64,000 nucleotides of DNA from UBA1794 sp050946375 (GTDB lineage Bacteria > Bacteroidota > Bacteroidia > Bacteroidales > Bacteroidaceae). Positions 26,144-35,500 of the stretch are shown here, piece by piece. A program made the translations under genes and the position numbers. The notes under the pieces are model-generated. The model was not told the DNA's origin. It saw only the letters and a list, made by a program, of their open reading frames with translations, and searched no databases. How positions within the stretch are numbered: the stretch's first letter is position 1; every line of letters begins with the position of its first letter. The DNA lies in the NCBI GenBank assembly GCA_050946375.1, contig JBMNUT010000010.1:43321-107320 (forward strand), given 5' to 3'.

Positions 26144-27493
26144 CTATTCCGTCACCGGTCGGGCCAGATGCATACCATTATTTTTCCCGTAAACGCGGAG
26201 GGTGGGCATCTGAAATGTGTGCTTGTCGCTTATATCAATGAACCAACGTATGTCGAGGTGCATCCCTTCTTCCCGTTCGCCGCAAAAGAATTCCGAATCG
26301 CCTTCCTCGAATTCCGGCCGAGCTGTACTTATAGATCTGAAAGATTTGGAATTGTCGAAGCAAAGCACATTGCCGTTTATTTTGCTGGTCAGCCACACGC
26401 GGTAGTGTCCCAAGAGGGTGTCATAAGTAAGTTCGCAGTTATCAATCAGTCGTTGCCACTCGTCGGCCGTAGGCAGGCGCCAGTTGCCACCCAGTTGGGC
26501 GCGGACTACGTCGTAACGTGCGTCGCCACTGATATTATCCGGCAGGGCGTCCACGTTCAGGGCTCTCCATTCGGGCGAATTGTATTTGATGCGTCCCGTG
26601 GCGTCGCCCCATGAGAACAAGTCCCACTCCAGGGCGTTTTCGCTAAAGAGGCGCTCGTCGGGCACGAAAGTCGGCTCGTGGGCGATGTAGGGGCGGGCGT
26701 AACGGCGGATGATGAGGTTGCCGCTGGCCCAGTAGAGGGGCTTGCCCGAGTCGGAAAGTACGCCCATGTCGACGCGGCGGTCTACCGTGTCGAGCGGGGA
26801 GTCGTAGCGGACGGTGGTCGAATCGCTTCCGAAAACGGGACGGATGGAGCAGCCTTGGTAGCGGTAGTCGCTGCTGATTTCGCCCTTTCCGGCCGTGCCC
26901 ACCCAGAGCGACACGGCGCCCGTCGCGCCCGGTTCACGCGTGCCCGTCCAGTAGTACCCGCGCTGTCCCTCCATGAAGCGTTCGTTTCCCTGGCGCATGC
27001 CGGCCATCGGCAGGAAAATGCTGTTGCCGTTGGGCCCGGTCACGCGGTATCCCGTCGTGCCCTGCACGGTCTCCTTGCGCCAGGCGCAGCGCTCGAGCAG
27101 CTCTTTCGCCTCGGCTTCGGTGGGCAGGCGCCAGTATCCGCCCATTTTCATGTGGGGCAGGTCGTAGAGGGTGCGGCAGATGTCGGGCAGCGGGTCGGTG
27201 CCGCCGTAGAGAGTGGAAGTCCAGTTTCCCGTACTGTCGTGCACCTGCATCGTGGTGGCCGTGCCCTCGGGGTCGGCCCATCCGTAGAGTCCGCCGGTTT
27301 CGTAGGGGGCGTTGGCGCCCACGTTGCAGCTTGCCCACCGTACGGACAGCCCTAAGTCGACGGCCTCGGCCGTGGTTTCACTCCCCCCCCCGCCACCGGA
27401 AGGGGTTTCCGGTTCATCGCTGGAGCAGGAGTTCAGCACCGCCGCACATACGGCGGCTGCAAAAAGCGAAAGGAGGAGAAACGGCTTTTTCAT
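26144..27493 (-). CDS. Two-module lipoprotein, copy 1 (FISUMP/C-lectin-like)
   Basis: A 449-residue lipoprotein (lipobox VLNSC) with a Ser/Glu/Gly-rich linker, then two modules resembling the Fibrobacter major-paralogous/DUF1566 type, which has a C-type-lectin-like fold. Module 1 (~residues 45-225) has VDLGLSVRWASCNVGA, WRLPTEAEAKEL and GCSIRPVF. Module 2 (~235-449) has VDMGVLSDSGKPLYWASG, NWRLPTADEWQRL and ends LARPVTE. It is nearly identical to copies 2 and 3 except in the last ~100 residues, where only LTS..NGN and the RPVTE end are shared. It is probably surface exposed. Function unknown. A TATCTTTG promoter is 35 nt upstream. Confidence 0.82.
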   Translation of the reverse strand: MKKPFLLLSLFAAAVCAAVLNSCSSDEPETPSGGGGGSETTAEAVDLGLSVRWASCNVGANAPYETGGLYGWADPEGTATTMQVHDSTGNWTSTLYGGTDPLPDICRTLYDLPHMKMGGYWRLPTEAEAKELLERCAWRKETVQGTTGYRVTGPNGNSIFLPMAGMRQGNERFMEGQRGYYWTGTREPGATGAVSLWVGTAGKGEISSDYRYQGCSIRPVFGSDSTTVRYDSPLDTVDRRVDMGVLSDSGKPLYWASGNLIIRRYARPYIAHEPTFVPDERLFSENALEWDLFSWGDATGRIKYNSPEWRALNVDALPDNISGDARYDVVRAQLGGNWRLPTADEWQRLIDNCELTYDTLLGHYRVWLTSKINGNVLCFDNSKSFRSISTARPEFEEGDSEFFCGEREEGMHLDIRWFIDISDKHTFQMPTLRVYGKNNGMHLARPVTE

Positions 27494-27527
27494 GGCTTGC
27501 GGGGTATTGAGGGTTAAACAGTTGCGT

Positions 27528-27535
27528 CAAAGATA
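27528..27535 (-). promoter_or_regulatory. -7 box for lipoprotein copy 1
   Basis: TATCTTTG on the minus strand, 35 nt before the start. The surrounding ~135 bp are nearly identical to the region before copy 2. Confidence 0.5.
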
Positions 27536-27549
27536 GAAAACATGCGGCA

Positions 27550-27630
27550 CTTTTGCAAAAAAGTCTTGCCGGTTTTTCTTCGTTGCCTTGGGACTTATTT
27601 TGCTTCCCGCCAGGGCTTTCTCCCGACCGT
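27550..27630. repeat. 22-nt phased repeats between copies 1 and 2
   Basis: Units at 27550-27571 (CTTTTGCAAAAAAGTCTTGC plus two bases), 27572-27593 and 27594-27615, running into the stop of copy 2 at 27631. The array was duplicated together with the gene. Confidence 0.55.
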
Positions 27631-28974
27631 CTACTCCGTTACGGGACGGACGAGAAGCATTCCTTCCCGATTGGGCCAAATCTGCATCTCGGCATACGTG
27701 CGGTCTACTCCGTCGACTATCTGGGGAATAATCTCGAAGTGTATCATGTTTCGCCCGCTGGTGAGGAACTCGGCATAGCCCGTAACGGGTCGCCAGGTGA
27801 TTTCGTCGATGAAGTTGAGCGTCCCCACCCCATAGAACTTGAGTTGGTTGCCAGTGGTCCGGCTGGTGAACGTAATGACATAAGAGCCGTCCCTGTTGAT
27901 TTGGTAGTACATGATGCTCCCCTCGCGCAGGCGTTGCCATTCGCTTTCGGTGGGCAGGCGCCAGCCATCGCCCAGTTGGGCGCGGGCAATATCGTAGCGT
28001 GCATCGCCGCTGATGTCATCCGGCAGGGCGTTTACGTTCAGAGCCTTCCACTCCGTTGAATAATAGCGCAGGCGTCCCGTGGCGTCGCCCCAGCAGAAGA
28101 GGTCGCACTCCAAGCCGTAGTCTTCTATAATGCGGTGCTCGGGCACGAAATCGGGCTCGTGGGCGATGTAGGAGCGGGCATAGCGTCGGAAAATAAGGTT
28201 GCCGCTGGCCCAGTAGAGGGGCTTTCCCGAGTCGGAAAGCACACCCATGTCGACGCGGCGGTCCACCGTGTCGAGCGGGGAATCGTAGGTGAAAGTTGTG
28301 GAATCGGTGCCGAAGACGGGACGGATGGAGCAGCCCTGGTAGCGATAGTCGGTGCTGATCTGGCCTTTGTTGCCGATGCCTACCCAGAAAGACACGGCAC
28401 CTGTCGATTCCCATTGCCGCGTGCCGGTCCAGTAGTAACCGCGCTGTCCCTGCATGAAGTGCTCGCCGCCGAGCCGCATGCCGGCCATCGGCAGGAAAAT
28501 GCTGTTGCCGTTGGGCCCGGTCACCTTGTATCCTGCCGTGCCCTGCCGGGTCTCTTTCGTCCAGATGCAGCGGTCGATCAGTTCCCGTGCTTCGGCTTCG
28601 GTGGGCAGGCGCCAGAAACTTTTGAGTTGCACGTGGGGCAGGTCGTACGAGGTGCGGCAGATGTCGGGCATGGGGTCTGCACCTCCGTAAAGGGGCGAGG
28701 TCCAGTTGTAGTTTTCATCGTGCACCTGGTTGGTTACGGCTGTGCCCTCGGGGTCGGCCCAGCCGTAGAGTCCGCCGGCTTCGTAGGGGGCATTGGCGCC
28801 TATGTTGCAGCTCGCCCACCGCACGGACAGCCCCAAGTCGACGGCCTTGGCTGTGGTTTCACCCTCTCCCCCGCCACCGGAAGGGGCTTCCGGCTCATCG
28901 CTGGAGCAGGAGTTCAGCACTGCCGCACATACGAGGGCTGCGAAAAGCGAAAGGAGGAGAAACGGCTTTTTCAT
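27631..28974 (-). CDS. Two-module lipoprotein, copy 2 (FISUMP/C-lectin-like)
   Basis: A 447-residue paralog of copies 1 and 3 with the same signal peptide and lipobox, linker (PSGGGGEGE) and module order. Module 1 differs from copy 1 at scattered sites (for example DENYNWTSPLYGGADPMPD). After EWQRLREG in module 2 the sequence is unlike both other copies (MYYQINRDGSYVITFTSRTTGNQLKFYG) until the common end RPVTE. The repeat unit of gene plus gap is ~1.48 kb, indicating tandem duplication followed by local diversification. It has its own -7 box, so each copy may be expressed separately. Function unknown; presumably a surface lipoprotein. Confidence 0.82.
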   Translation of the reverse strand: MKKPFLLLSLFAALVCAAVLNSCSSDEPEAPSGGGGEGETTAKAVDLGLSVRWASCNIGANAPYEAGGLYGWADPEGTAVTNQVHDENYNWTSPLYGGADPMPDICRTSYDLPHVQLKSFWRLPTEAEARELIDRCIWTKETRQGTAGYKVTGPNGNSIFLPMAGMRLGGEHFMQGQRGYYWTGTRQWESTGAVSFWVGIGNKGQISTDYRYQGCSIRPVFGTDSTTFTYDSPLDTVDRRVDMGVLSDSGKPLYWASGNLIFRRYARSYIAHEPDFVPEHRIIEDYGLECDLFCWGDATGRLRYYSTEWKALNVNALPDDISGDARYDIARAQLGDGWRLPTESEWQRLREGSIMYYQINRDGSYVITFTSRTTGNQLKFYGVGTLNFIDEITWRPVTGYAEFLTSGRNMIHFEIIPQIVDGVDRTYAEMQIWPNREGMLLVRPVTE

Positions 28975-29008
28975 GGCTTGCGGGGTATTGAGGGTTAAAC
29001 AGTTGCGT

Positions 29009-29016
29009 CAAAGATA
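29009..29016 (-). promoter_or_regulatory. -7 box for lipoprotein copy 2
   Basis: TATCTTTG on the minus strand, 35 nt before the start, as in copy 1. Confidence 0.5.
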
Positions 29017-29030
29017 GAAAACATGCAGCA

Positions 29031-29111
29031 CTTTTGCAAAAAAGTCTTGTCGGTTTTTCTTCGTTGCCATGGGACTTATTTTGCTTCCCGCCACGGCTTT
29101 CTTCCGACCGC
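29031..29111. repeat. 22-nt phased repeats between copies 2 and 3
   Basis: Counterpart of the 27550 array, with a few substitutions (CTTTTGCAAAAAAGTCTTGT start). It ends at the stop of copy 3. Confidence 0.55.
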
Positions 29112-30455
29112 CTACTCCGTTACGGGACGGACAGACAGCATGTTGTTGGCATTCACCCAAATGTAGGAGTGAACAGACGAAACCGGTTCGCCGTTTATGG
29201 TGCCGCGTGAAACCGAAAATCTTATCCATTTTCGGTTTCCGCTCAAGTAAGTCGCAGAACCGTAGAAATAGAAATAACTGATTGCGTCGCTGTATTCATA
29301 ATAACCGCTTCCGTATAAGGTTAGTTTGTTCCCGTTTAACCGGCTTGTGAGTTCAATTATGGGTAGTTGTCCCGAAGGGATTTGAAAGGAAGCGTCGCAG
29401 TTATCAATCAGGCGTTGCCATTCGTTGGCTGTGGGCAGGCGCCAGTTTCCTCCTAATTGTGCCCGGGCCACGTCGTAACGCTCGTCGCCGCTGATATTGT
29501 CCGGCAGGGCGTCCACGTTCAGGGCCTCCCATTCGGGCGAGTAGTATTGTATGCGGCCCGTGGTGTCGCCCCATGAAAAGAGGTCCCACTCCAGGGCGCT
29601 CTCGTTGAAGATGCGGTTGTCGGGTACAAAAGTGGGCTCGTGGGCGATGTAGGAGCGGGCGTAACGGCGGACGATGAGGTTGCCGCTGGCCCAATAGAGA
29701 GGCTTCCCCGAATCGGAAAGTATGCCCATGTCGACGCGACGGTCCACCGTGTCGAGCGGGGAGTCGTAGGTGAAAGTCGTGGAATCGCTTCCGAAAACGG
29801 GGCGTATGGAGCAGCCTTGATAACGGTAGTCGCTGCTGATTTCGCCCTTTCCGGCCGTGCCCACCCAAAGCGACACAGCACCCGTCGCGCCCGGTTCACG
29901 AGTGCCCGTCCAGTAGTACCCGCGCTGTCCCTGCATGAAGCGTTCGTTTCCCTGGCGCATGCCGGCCATCGGCAGGAAAATGCTGTTGCCGTTGGGCCCG
30001 GTCACGCGGTATCCCGTCGTACCCTGCACGGTCTCCTTGCGCCAGGCGCAGCGCTCGAGCAGCTCTTTCGCCTCGGCTTCGGTGGGCAGGCGCCAGTATC
30101 CGCCCATTTTCATGTGGGGCAGGTCGTAGAGGGTGCGGCAGATGTCGGGTAGCGGGTCGGTGCCGCCGTAGAGGGTGGAAGTCCAGTTTCCCGTACTATC
30201 GTGCACCTGGTTGGTTACGGCCGTGCCCTCGGGGTCGGCCCAGCCGTAGAGTCCGCCGGCTTCGTAGGGGGCGTTGGCGCCCACGTTGCAGTTTGCCCAC
30301 CGCACGGACAGCCCCAGGTCGACGGCCTCGGCCGTGGTTTCACCACCTCCCCCGCCTCCGGAAGGAGCTTCCGGCTCATCGCTGGAACAGGAGTTCAGCA
30401 CCGCCGCGCATACGGCGGCTGTAAAAAGCGAAAGGAGGAGAAACGGCTTTTTCAT
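29112..30455 (-). CDS. Two-module lipoprotein, copy 3 (FISUMP/C-lectin-like)
   Basis: A 447-residue paralog. Module 1 is almost identical to copy 1 (GTREPGATGAVSLWVGT). Module 2 is like copy 1 as far as EWQRLIDNC and then has its own segment (IIELTSRLNGNKLTLYGSGYY, WIRFSVSRGTING) before SVRPVTE. Its upstream region differs from that of copies 1 and 2 but matches that of the truncated copy at 63856, so copies 3 and 4 share a promoter type (TATATTCG). It is the first gene of the leftward tandem array. A surface lipoprotein of unknown function. Confidence 0.82.
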   Translation of the reverse strand: MKKPFLLLSLFTAAVCAAVLNSCSSDEPEAPSGGGGGGETTAEAVDLGLSVRWANCNVGANAPYEAGGLYGWADPEGTAVTNQVHDSTGNWTSTLYGGTDPLPDICRTLYDLPHMKMGGYWRLPTEAEAKELLERCAWRKETVQGTTGYRVTGPNGNSIFLPMAGMRQGNERFMQGQRGYYWTGTREPGATGAVSLWVGTAGKGEISSDYRYQGCSIRPVFGSDSTTFTYDSPLDTVDRRVDMGILSDSGKPLYWASGNLIVRRYARSYIAHEPTFVPDNRIFNESALEWDLFSWGDTTGRIQYYSPEWEALNVDALPDNISGDERYDVARAQLGGNWRLPTANEWQRLIDNCDASFQIPSGQLPIIELTSRLNGNKLTLYGSGYYEYSDAISYFYFYGSATYLSGNRKWIRFSVSRGTINGEPVSSVHSYIWVNANNMLSVRPVTE

Positions 30456-30489
30456 GGCTTGCGGAGTATTAGGAATGAATTATACGCCT

Positions 30490-30497
30490 CGAATATA
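30490..30497 (-). promoter_or_regulatory. Putative -7 box for lipoprotein copy 3
   Basis: TATATTCG on the minus strand (one mismatch to TAnnTTTG), 34 nt before the start. It lies in a ~65-bp block that recurs with two substitutions upstream of copy 4. Confidence 0.4.
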
Positions 30498-30511
30498 CGA
30501 AGTTTTGAAGT

Positions 30512-30577
30512 ATTTACAAAAAAGTCTTGCCTGTTTTTCGGAAAAGTCTTGCATCGGTTACGAAAAATCCTTGCCGC
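30512..30577. repeat. 22-nt phased repeats, 3 units
   Basis: Units at 30512-30533, 30534-30555 and 30556-30577, all of the form T/A-tract plus TCTTGCC or CCTTGCC. The array lies between lipoprotein copy 3 and the B3/B4 gene. Confidence 0.6.
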
Positions 30578-30603
30578 GGCGAAAGGGTTGCGGCAAGGAT
30601 TTT
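30564..30603 (-). terminator. Terminator after the B3/B4 gene
   Basis: AAAATCCTTGCCGC pairs perfectly with GCGGCAAGGATTTT. On the minus strand it is followed by a T-tract. The left arm overlaps a 22-nt repeat unit. Confidence 0.75.
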
Positions 30604-30630
30604 CGGCATGATGAGCGGCGCGTGGCGGCA

Positions 30631-31293
30631 TCAGTAGAGGGTGATTTGCCCGCCGTCGGAGGCGGCATGGCGGCGGAGTAGCTGCTGGGCATAGTGCGCG
30701 GTCTGGAGGACGCCTTCGCGACTGCCGTCGTATCCGTTGATGAGGACGAGCAGATGGGTGGTTTCGAGGCTTAGCTTGGTGCGATCGTGGTCGCTGGTCG
30801 GGGTCCCTATCCCACCCTCCTGGTCGCGGTAGACGGGCAGTTTGTCGATGTTCAGGCTGCCCCGCCCTATTCCCTCGTAGGGTTCTCCTTCGCGGCCTAT
30901 GCCGAGCGTGAGGCTTGTGCCTCGTATTTTGTCGGCGTCGAAGCCTCCGATGCTGTATCCGTAGGCCATGCTGGCCAGATTGACGAGGTCGGCGAGCGTA
31001 TGGATGCGGTAGAGTTCGCGCCCGGTCAGGAGGCGGCGTATGAGTGCCTCGGCGGCGGGTCGGTAGCGGCTGGGGTCTTTTCCGAAAAGGCGGTAGGCGC
31101 TCCGCGTGGCGGCTATGGGCGGCCACTGCTTGAGGCTCTCGGTGGTGAAACGGGTGCGCAGCTCTGCGGCCAGGGCGTCTATCTCTTGCCACAGGGCGGG
31201 GCTGAATTCGCTGTTTGCGACGCGCGCTTCGAGGGCTGCGCCGCAGAATTCGGGGCAGAGGGCGCGCACTTCGGGTGTGACGGTGATTTCCAT
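30631..31293 (-). CDS. B3/B4 (PheT-like) domain protein
   Basis: A 220-residue cytosolic protein matching the B3/B4 domain of the phenylalanyl-tRNA synthetase beta chain, found free-standing in many bacteria. Diagnostic parts are SAYRLFGKDPSRYRPAAEAL, NLASMAYGYSIGGFDADKI and a C-terminal LLVLINGYDGS. Free-standing members are thought to edit or bind amino acids or tRNA, but the precise role here is unknown. It begins 9 nt after aroB ends and is probably co-transcribed with it. Confidence 0.85.
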   Translation of the reverse strand: MEITVTPEVRALCPEFCGAALEARVANSEFSPALWQEIDALAAELRTRFTTESLKQWPPIAATRSAYRLFGKDPSRYRPAAEALIRRLLTGRELYRIHTLADLVNLASMAYGYSIGGFDADKIRGTSLTLGIGREGEPYEGIGRGSLNIDKLPVYRDQEGGIGTPTSDHDRTKLSLETTHLLVLINGYDGSREGVLQTAHYAQQLLRRHAASDGGQITLY

Positions 31294-31302
31294 CGTGAGG
31301 GG

Positions 31303-32364
31303 TTATTCGCAGGTTTCGCGGTAGAAGTCGAGGGCTTCGAAGATAAGTTCCTTGCTGGCCGTCTGGTTGAGGGCGATGTCTCCGATGTCGTGCAGGAGGG
31401 TGAAGTTGATGGTGCCTGCGGTGTTCTTCTTGTCGTGGAGCATCAGCTGGTAGAGGGGCTCGTAGTCGTCGCAGGTGATGGTGCAGTGTCCCCAGTATTC
31501 GCGTATGAACCGGGCGGTCTGGTGGAGGGTTTCGTAGGGAAATCCGGTGAGTTTGGCGGAGAGGTACAGCTCGCATACGAGTCCCCATGCTACGGCGTAT
31601 CCGTGGAGTGCGGGGTGGTCGGTGTGGAAGGAGAAGCTCTCGAAGGCGTGGCCTACGGTGTGCCCGAGGTTGAGCGCCTTGCGGAGTCCTTTTTCGTAGG
31701 GGTCTTGTGCGACGATGTTTTCCTTGATGTGTACCGATTCGCCTATGAGGCGGGTGAGCTGTTCGGCATCGCCGATTTCGTCGGGGCAGCGCTTGAGGAG
31801 TTCGGCCCAGTGGGCGCGGGTGCTGATGAGCCCGTGCTTGAGCATTTCGGCATAGCCGGAGGCGAGGTTTTGGCGGTCGAGTGTGTGGAGGAACTGGGTG
31901 CAGATGAGCACGGCGTCGGCGGGTCGGAAGGCTCCTACCTCGTTTTTGAGGTTGTTGAAGTTGATGCCTGTCTTTCCTCCCACGGCTGCGTCGACCATGG
32001 AGAGCAGCGTGGTGGGGAGGTTGACGTAGCGTATTCCGCGCTTGAAGGTAGCGGCGGCGAATCCTCCGAGGTCGGTTACCATCCCGCCCCCTACGTTGAT
32101 GAGGAGCGACTTGCGTGTGGCGCCCTGGTTACTGAGGCAGGTCCAGACGTGGCAGAGCGAGTCGACGTTTTTGTGGAGGTCGCCCTGCGGGATGGAAATG
32201 GCGGCGAAAGGCGTGTCGCCCAGTGCTTCCCTGAGGAGGGGGAGGCTGCAGTTTTCGGTGTTTTCGTCGGTCAGGACGAAGAGTCGGTCGTAGTCTTTTT
32301 CCCGTAGTATGTCGGTGAGTTCGCTGCCCAGCGTGCAGCAGATTCTGATGTCTTGCTTGTCCAT
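31303..32364 (-). CDS. aroB: 3-dehydroquinate synthase
   Basis: The second enzyme of the shikimate pathway, converting DAHP to 3-dehydroquinate with NAD and a divalent metal. The 353 residues include GGGMVTDLGGFAAATFKRG (NAD loop), LPTTLLSMVDAAVGGKTGIN, and the metal ligands in GLRKALNLGHTVGHAFE. Length is normal for AroB. It is the first gene of a leftward pair with the B3/B4 protein. Confidence 0.96.
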   Translation of the reverse strand: MDKQDIRICCTLGSELTDILREKDYDRLFVLTDENTENCSLPLLREALGDTPFAAISIPQGDLHKNVDSLCHVWTCLSNQGATRKSLLINVGGGMVTDLGGFAAATFKRGIRYVNLPTTLLSMVDAAVGGKTGINFNNLKNEVGAFRPADAVLICTQFLHTLDRQNLASGYAEMLKHGLISTRAHWAELLKRCPDEIGDAEQLTRLIGESVHIKENIVAQDPYEKGLRKALNLGHTVGHAFESFSFHTDHPALHGYAVAWGLVCELYLSAKLTGFPYETLHQTARFIREYWGHCTITCDDYEPLYQLMLHDKKNTAGTINFTLLHDIGDIALNQTASKELIFEALDFYRETCE

Positions 32365-32526
32365 AAGTTAAAAGGTGTTGTGATATTTGTTTTCGGAAGG
32401 CAAACTTAGCTCAAATTCTTCAAAAGGGCAATTTTTCCCGATGATTAAGCAATTTTCCTCGACTTAGAGGCTTAAACCAAATGAAAGTTTGGATGTCTTA
32501 AAATTAGGTCAAACTAATTGAAATAG

Positions 32527-35500
32527 ATGAAGCAGAGAGTGAGAATCCTATTGTGCCTTGTGGCCCTGACGGGCTGGGGATTGGTCTGCGGACAGCAGGC
32601 TTTGGCGCAGACGCCGCGGAGCGGTTCGATAGAAGGTAGCGTGGTGGAGGGCTCCAACACGAGTTCGGCGGTGGAAGCCGCTTCGGTGCGGGTGCTTTCG
32701 CTGCCGGACAGTAGTTACATAGACGGTGCGGCAACCGACTCGACGGGGCATTTCCTCGTCAAAAACCTGCCCTTGGGCAAGTATGCGGTGGAAGTCAGCA
32801 TGATCGGTTACGAGACGGTTTATCGAGATGTGCAGCTGGTTTCCGGCAAAAGTGCCGCATCTTTGGGCAAAATCATGCTGGGCGAATCGGACGTTCTGCT
32901 TCAGGGAGTGAAAATTACGGCCAATGCGATTCAGGTTTCCGTGGTGGAAGACACGATAGTCTACAACGCAAATGCCTACCGCGTCCCCGAAGGCTCGATG
33001 CTGGAAGACCTTATTAAGAAAATCCCCGGCGCGGAGATCAGCGACGACGGAACTATTAAGATAAACGGCAAGGAGGTGAAGAAATTCCTGGTAGACGGAA
33101 AGGAATTCTTCAGCGACGACCCGAACGTGGCCTCTAAGAATCTGCCGGCCAACATGGTGGATAAGCTGAAATTCTACGAGCGTCAGTCGGATTTCGCCCG
33201 CGCTACGGGCATTGACGACGGCGAAGAGGAAGTAGTCATCGACCTCACCGTGAAAAAGGGCATGAAGGATGGCTGGGTCGGCAATATCTTTGGCGGATAT
33301 GGCAGTGAGGACCGCTACGAAGGTGCCCTGAGTGCCAACCGTTTCCTCGACGATTCGTTCTTGTCGATCGTGGGAAATATCAATAACACCAACAACCAGG
33401 GCTACCGGGAGATGGGCGACAGCGGCCGGGGCTGGGGCGGCGGTAACGGAGGCGTGACCGCTTCGAAACATGCCCAGGTGGGATTTGCCAAAGACTGGGG
33501 CGACAAGCTCAAGATAGGCGGCGATTTCGGCTACCGCCACTCGGATACGGACACGCAGACGAAGCGCCATTCGGACACGCAGTTCAACGACTCGACCGGA
33601 GAGTCTTCGGATTCAAGATATTCAGCCGTGCGCAAGCGCAGCGAGTTCAACTTCAATTTCCGCATAGAGTGGAAGCCTGACTCGATGACGACCCTTATTT
33701 TCCGTCCGACCTTCTCCACTTCCAAGACCGATGCCTATGCCGACAACGAATCGAGCACGGACAGCTGGGAGCGGCGCTTCGACTATGCCCAGATGATGGA
33801 TACGCTGAACAACTCGCACGTCAACCAAAACATCTCAAACTCCGAAGACAACTACTCGAACGTGCAGTTCGGCGGGCGGCTGAACTTCATACGCCGTCTG
33901 AACAAACGCGGGCGTAACTTCTCAATCAACTTGAATTATACCTACCAGCGGAGCACCTCCGACGACTACAGCTACTCGGATTTGCGCTACTTCCAGGCCG
34001 CCGACCGCAACGAGGAGTACAACCGCTACGACGACGGAGTAAGCAAAAACCACAACCTCACGGCCGGTTTCTCCTATTCGGAGCCCCTCTTCAAGCACAG
34101 CTTCCTGCAGTTTACCTACAACTTCAGCTACCGTAAGGCCAATTCCGACCGCTACGGCTACGAATACAACTACCTGGGCGACGGAACCGACCCGGAGAAC
34201 TGGTACGACGTAGACTGGGGTTCGCTCATGCCGGATACCACGTTGAGCAGCTGCTATGAGAACATTTACATAACGCACAACGTCGGTCTGAACATGCGGC
34301 ACATCACCGAAAAGTACAACCTCTCCTATGGCTTCAGCATCATACCCCAGCATTCGGAGACGAACAACCTGTTCGGCCCCAACATGGACCGTGGGAAAAT
34401 GACGCAAGACGTCGTAAACTGGTCGCCCAACCTGCGCTTCCGCTACCGATTTACCAAGCAGGAAAGCCTGCGCATCAACTACCGCGGCCGCAGCAGCGCA
34501 CCGAGTATCGAGAACCTGCAGGACGTAATCAGCATGACCGACCCGCAGAACCTGCGCTACGGTAACCCTACCCTGAAGCCTTCCTTCTCGCACAACGTCA
34601 ACATCGACTACAACAAATACGACACCGAGACGCGCCGCAGCTTTATTACCTTTGCCAACTTCGGCCTGACGCAGAACAGTACGGCCAACATGACCCTCTA
34701 CGACCGCACGACCGGTGCGCGCGTCACGAAGATAATGAACGTAAACGGTAACTGGAACGCCGGTGCGAATTTCGGCTTCAATACCCCACTCGACCAGAAA
34801 AACCGGTTCAATATCAACACCTTCACCCGCGCCTATTACAGCGAAAGCGTGAGCCTTGACAACGCCACCCTCGAGCTTGAAGACATACAGCAGACGCTCG
34901 CCAGCCACGGAGTGCAGGACGTGACCAAAGTATCCAGCGTCACCGACCTCACGAGCGACCAGATCAACTGGTTCAGCGCTCCGGAGAGCAAGACCCGGAG
35001 TCTCACGCTGAGCCAGAATCTCTCGGGCAGCTTCCAGAACGACTGGTTCGAGTTCCGCGTCAACGGAAGCGTAAGTTACAACAAAGTCACCAACAACACG
35101 CAGACCACCAACAACCGCGAAACCTTCGACTACCGCGCCGGAGCAAGCACGAACATCAACCTCCCCTGGGAAATCTACGTCTCCACCGACTGCAACTATA
35201 CGCACCGCCACGGTTACAGCGCAGGCCTCCAGAACAACATGGTCATGTGGAATGCACAGATATCCAAGAGCTTCCTGAAGAACAACGCGGCCACCATCCG
35301 CTTCAAGATCTACGACATCCTGCGCGAACAGAGCAACGTAAGCCGCAGCATCAGCGCCATTACGATTACCGATACGGAGTACAATACGCTGGGCAGCTAC
35401 TTCATGTTTAACTTCGTCTATAAGTTCAACACCCTCGGCGGCGCCGCTGCCCGTCGCGGCAACGACCGCGGTCCCGGCGGTGGCATGCGCCCCATGGGGC

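Noticed and set aside
26144..30455. A diversity-generating retroelement at the lipoprotein array
   Set aside because: No reverse transcriptase, accessory gene or template repeat was seen in the window, so only the possible target type is noted.
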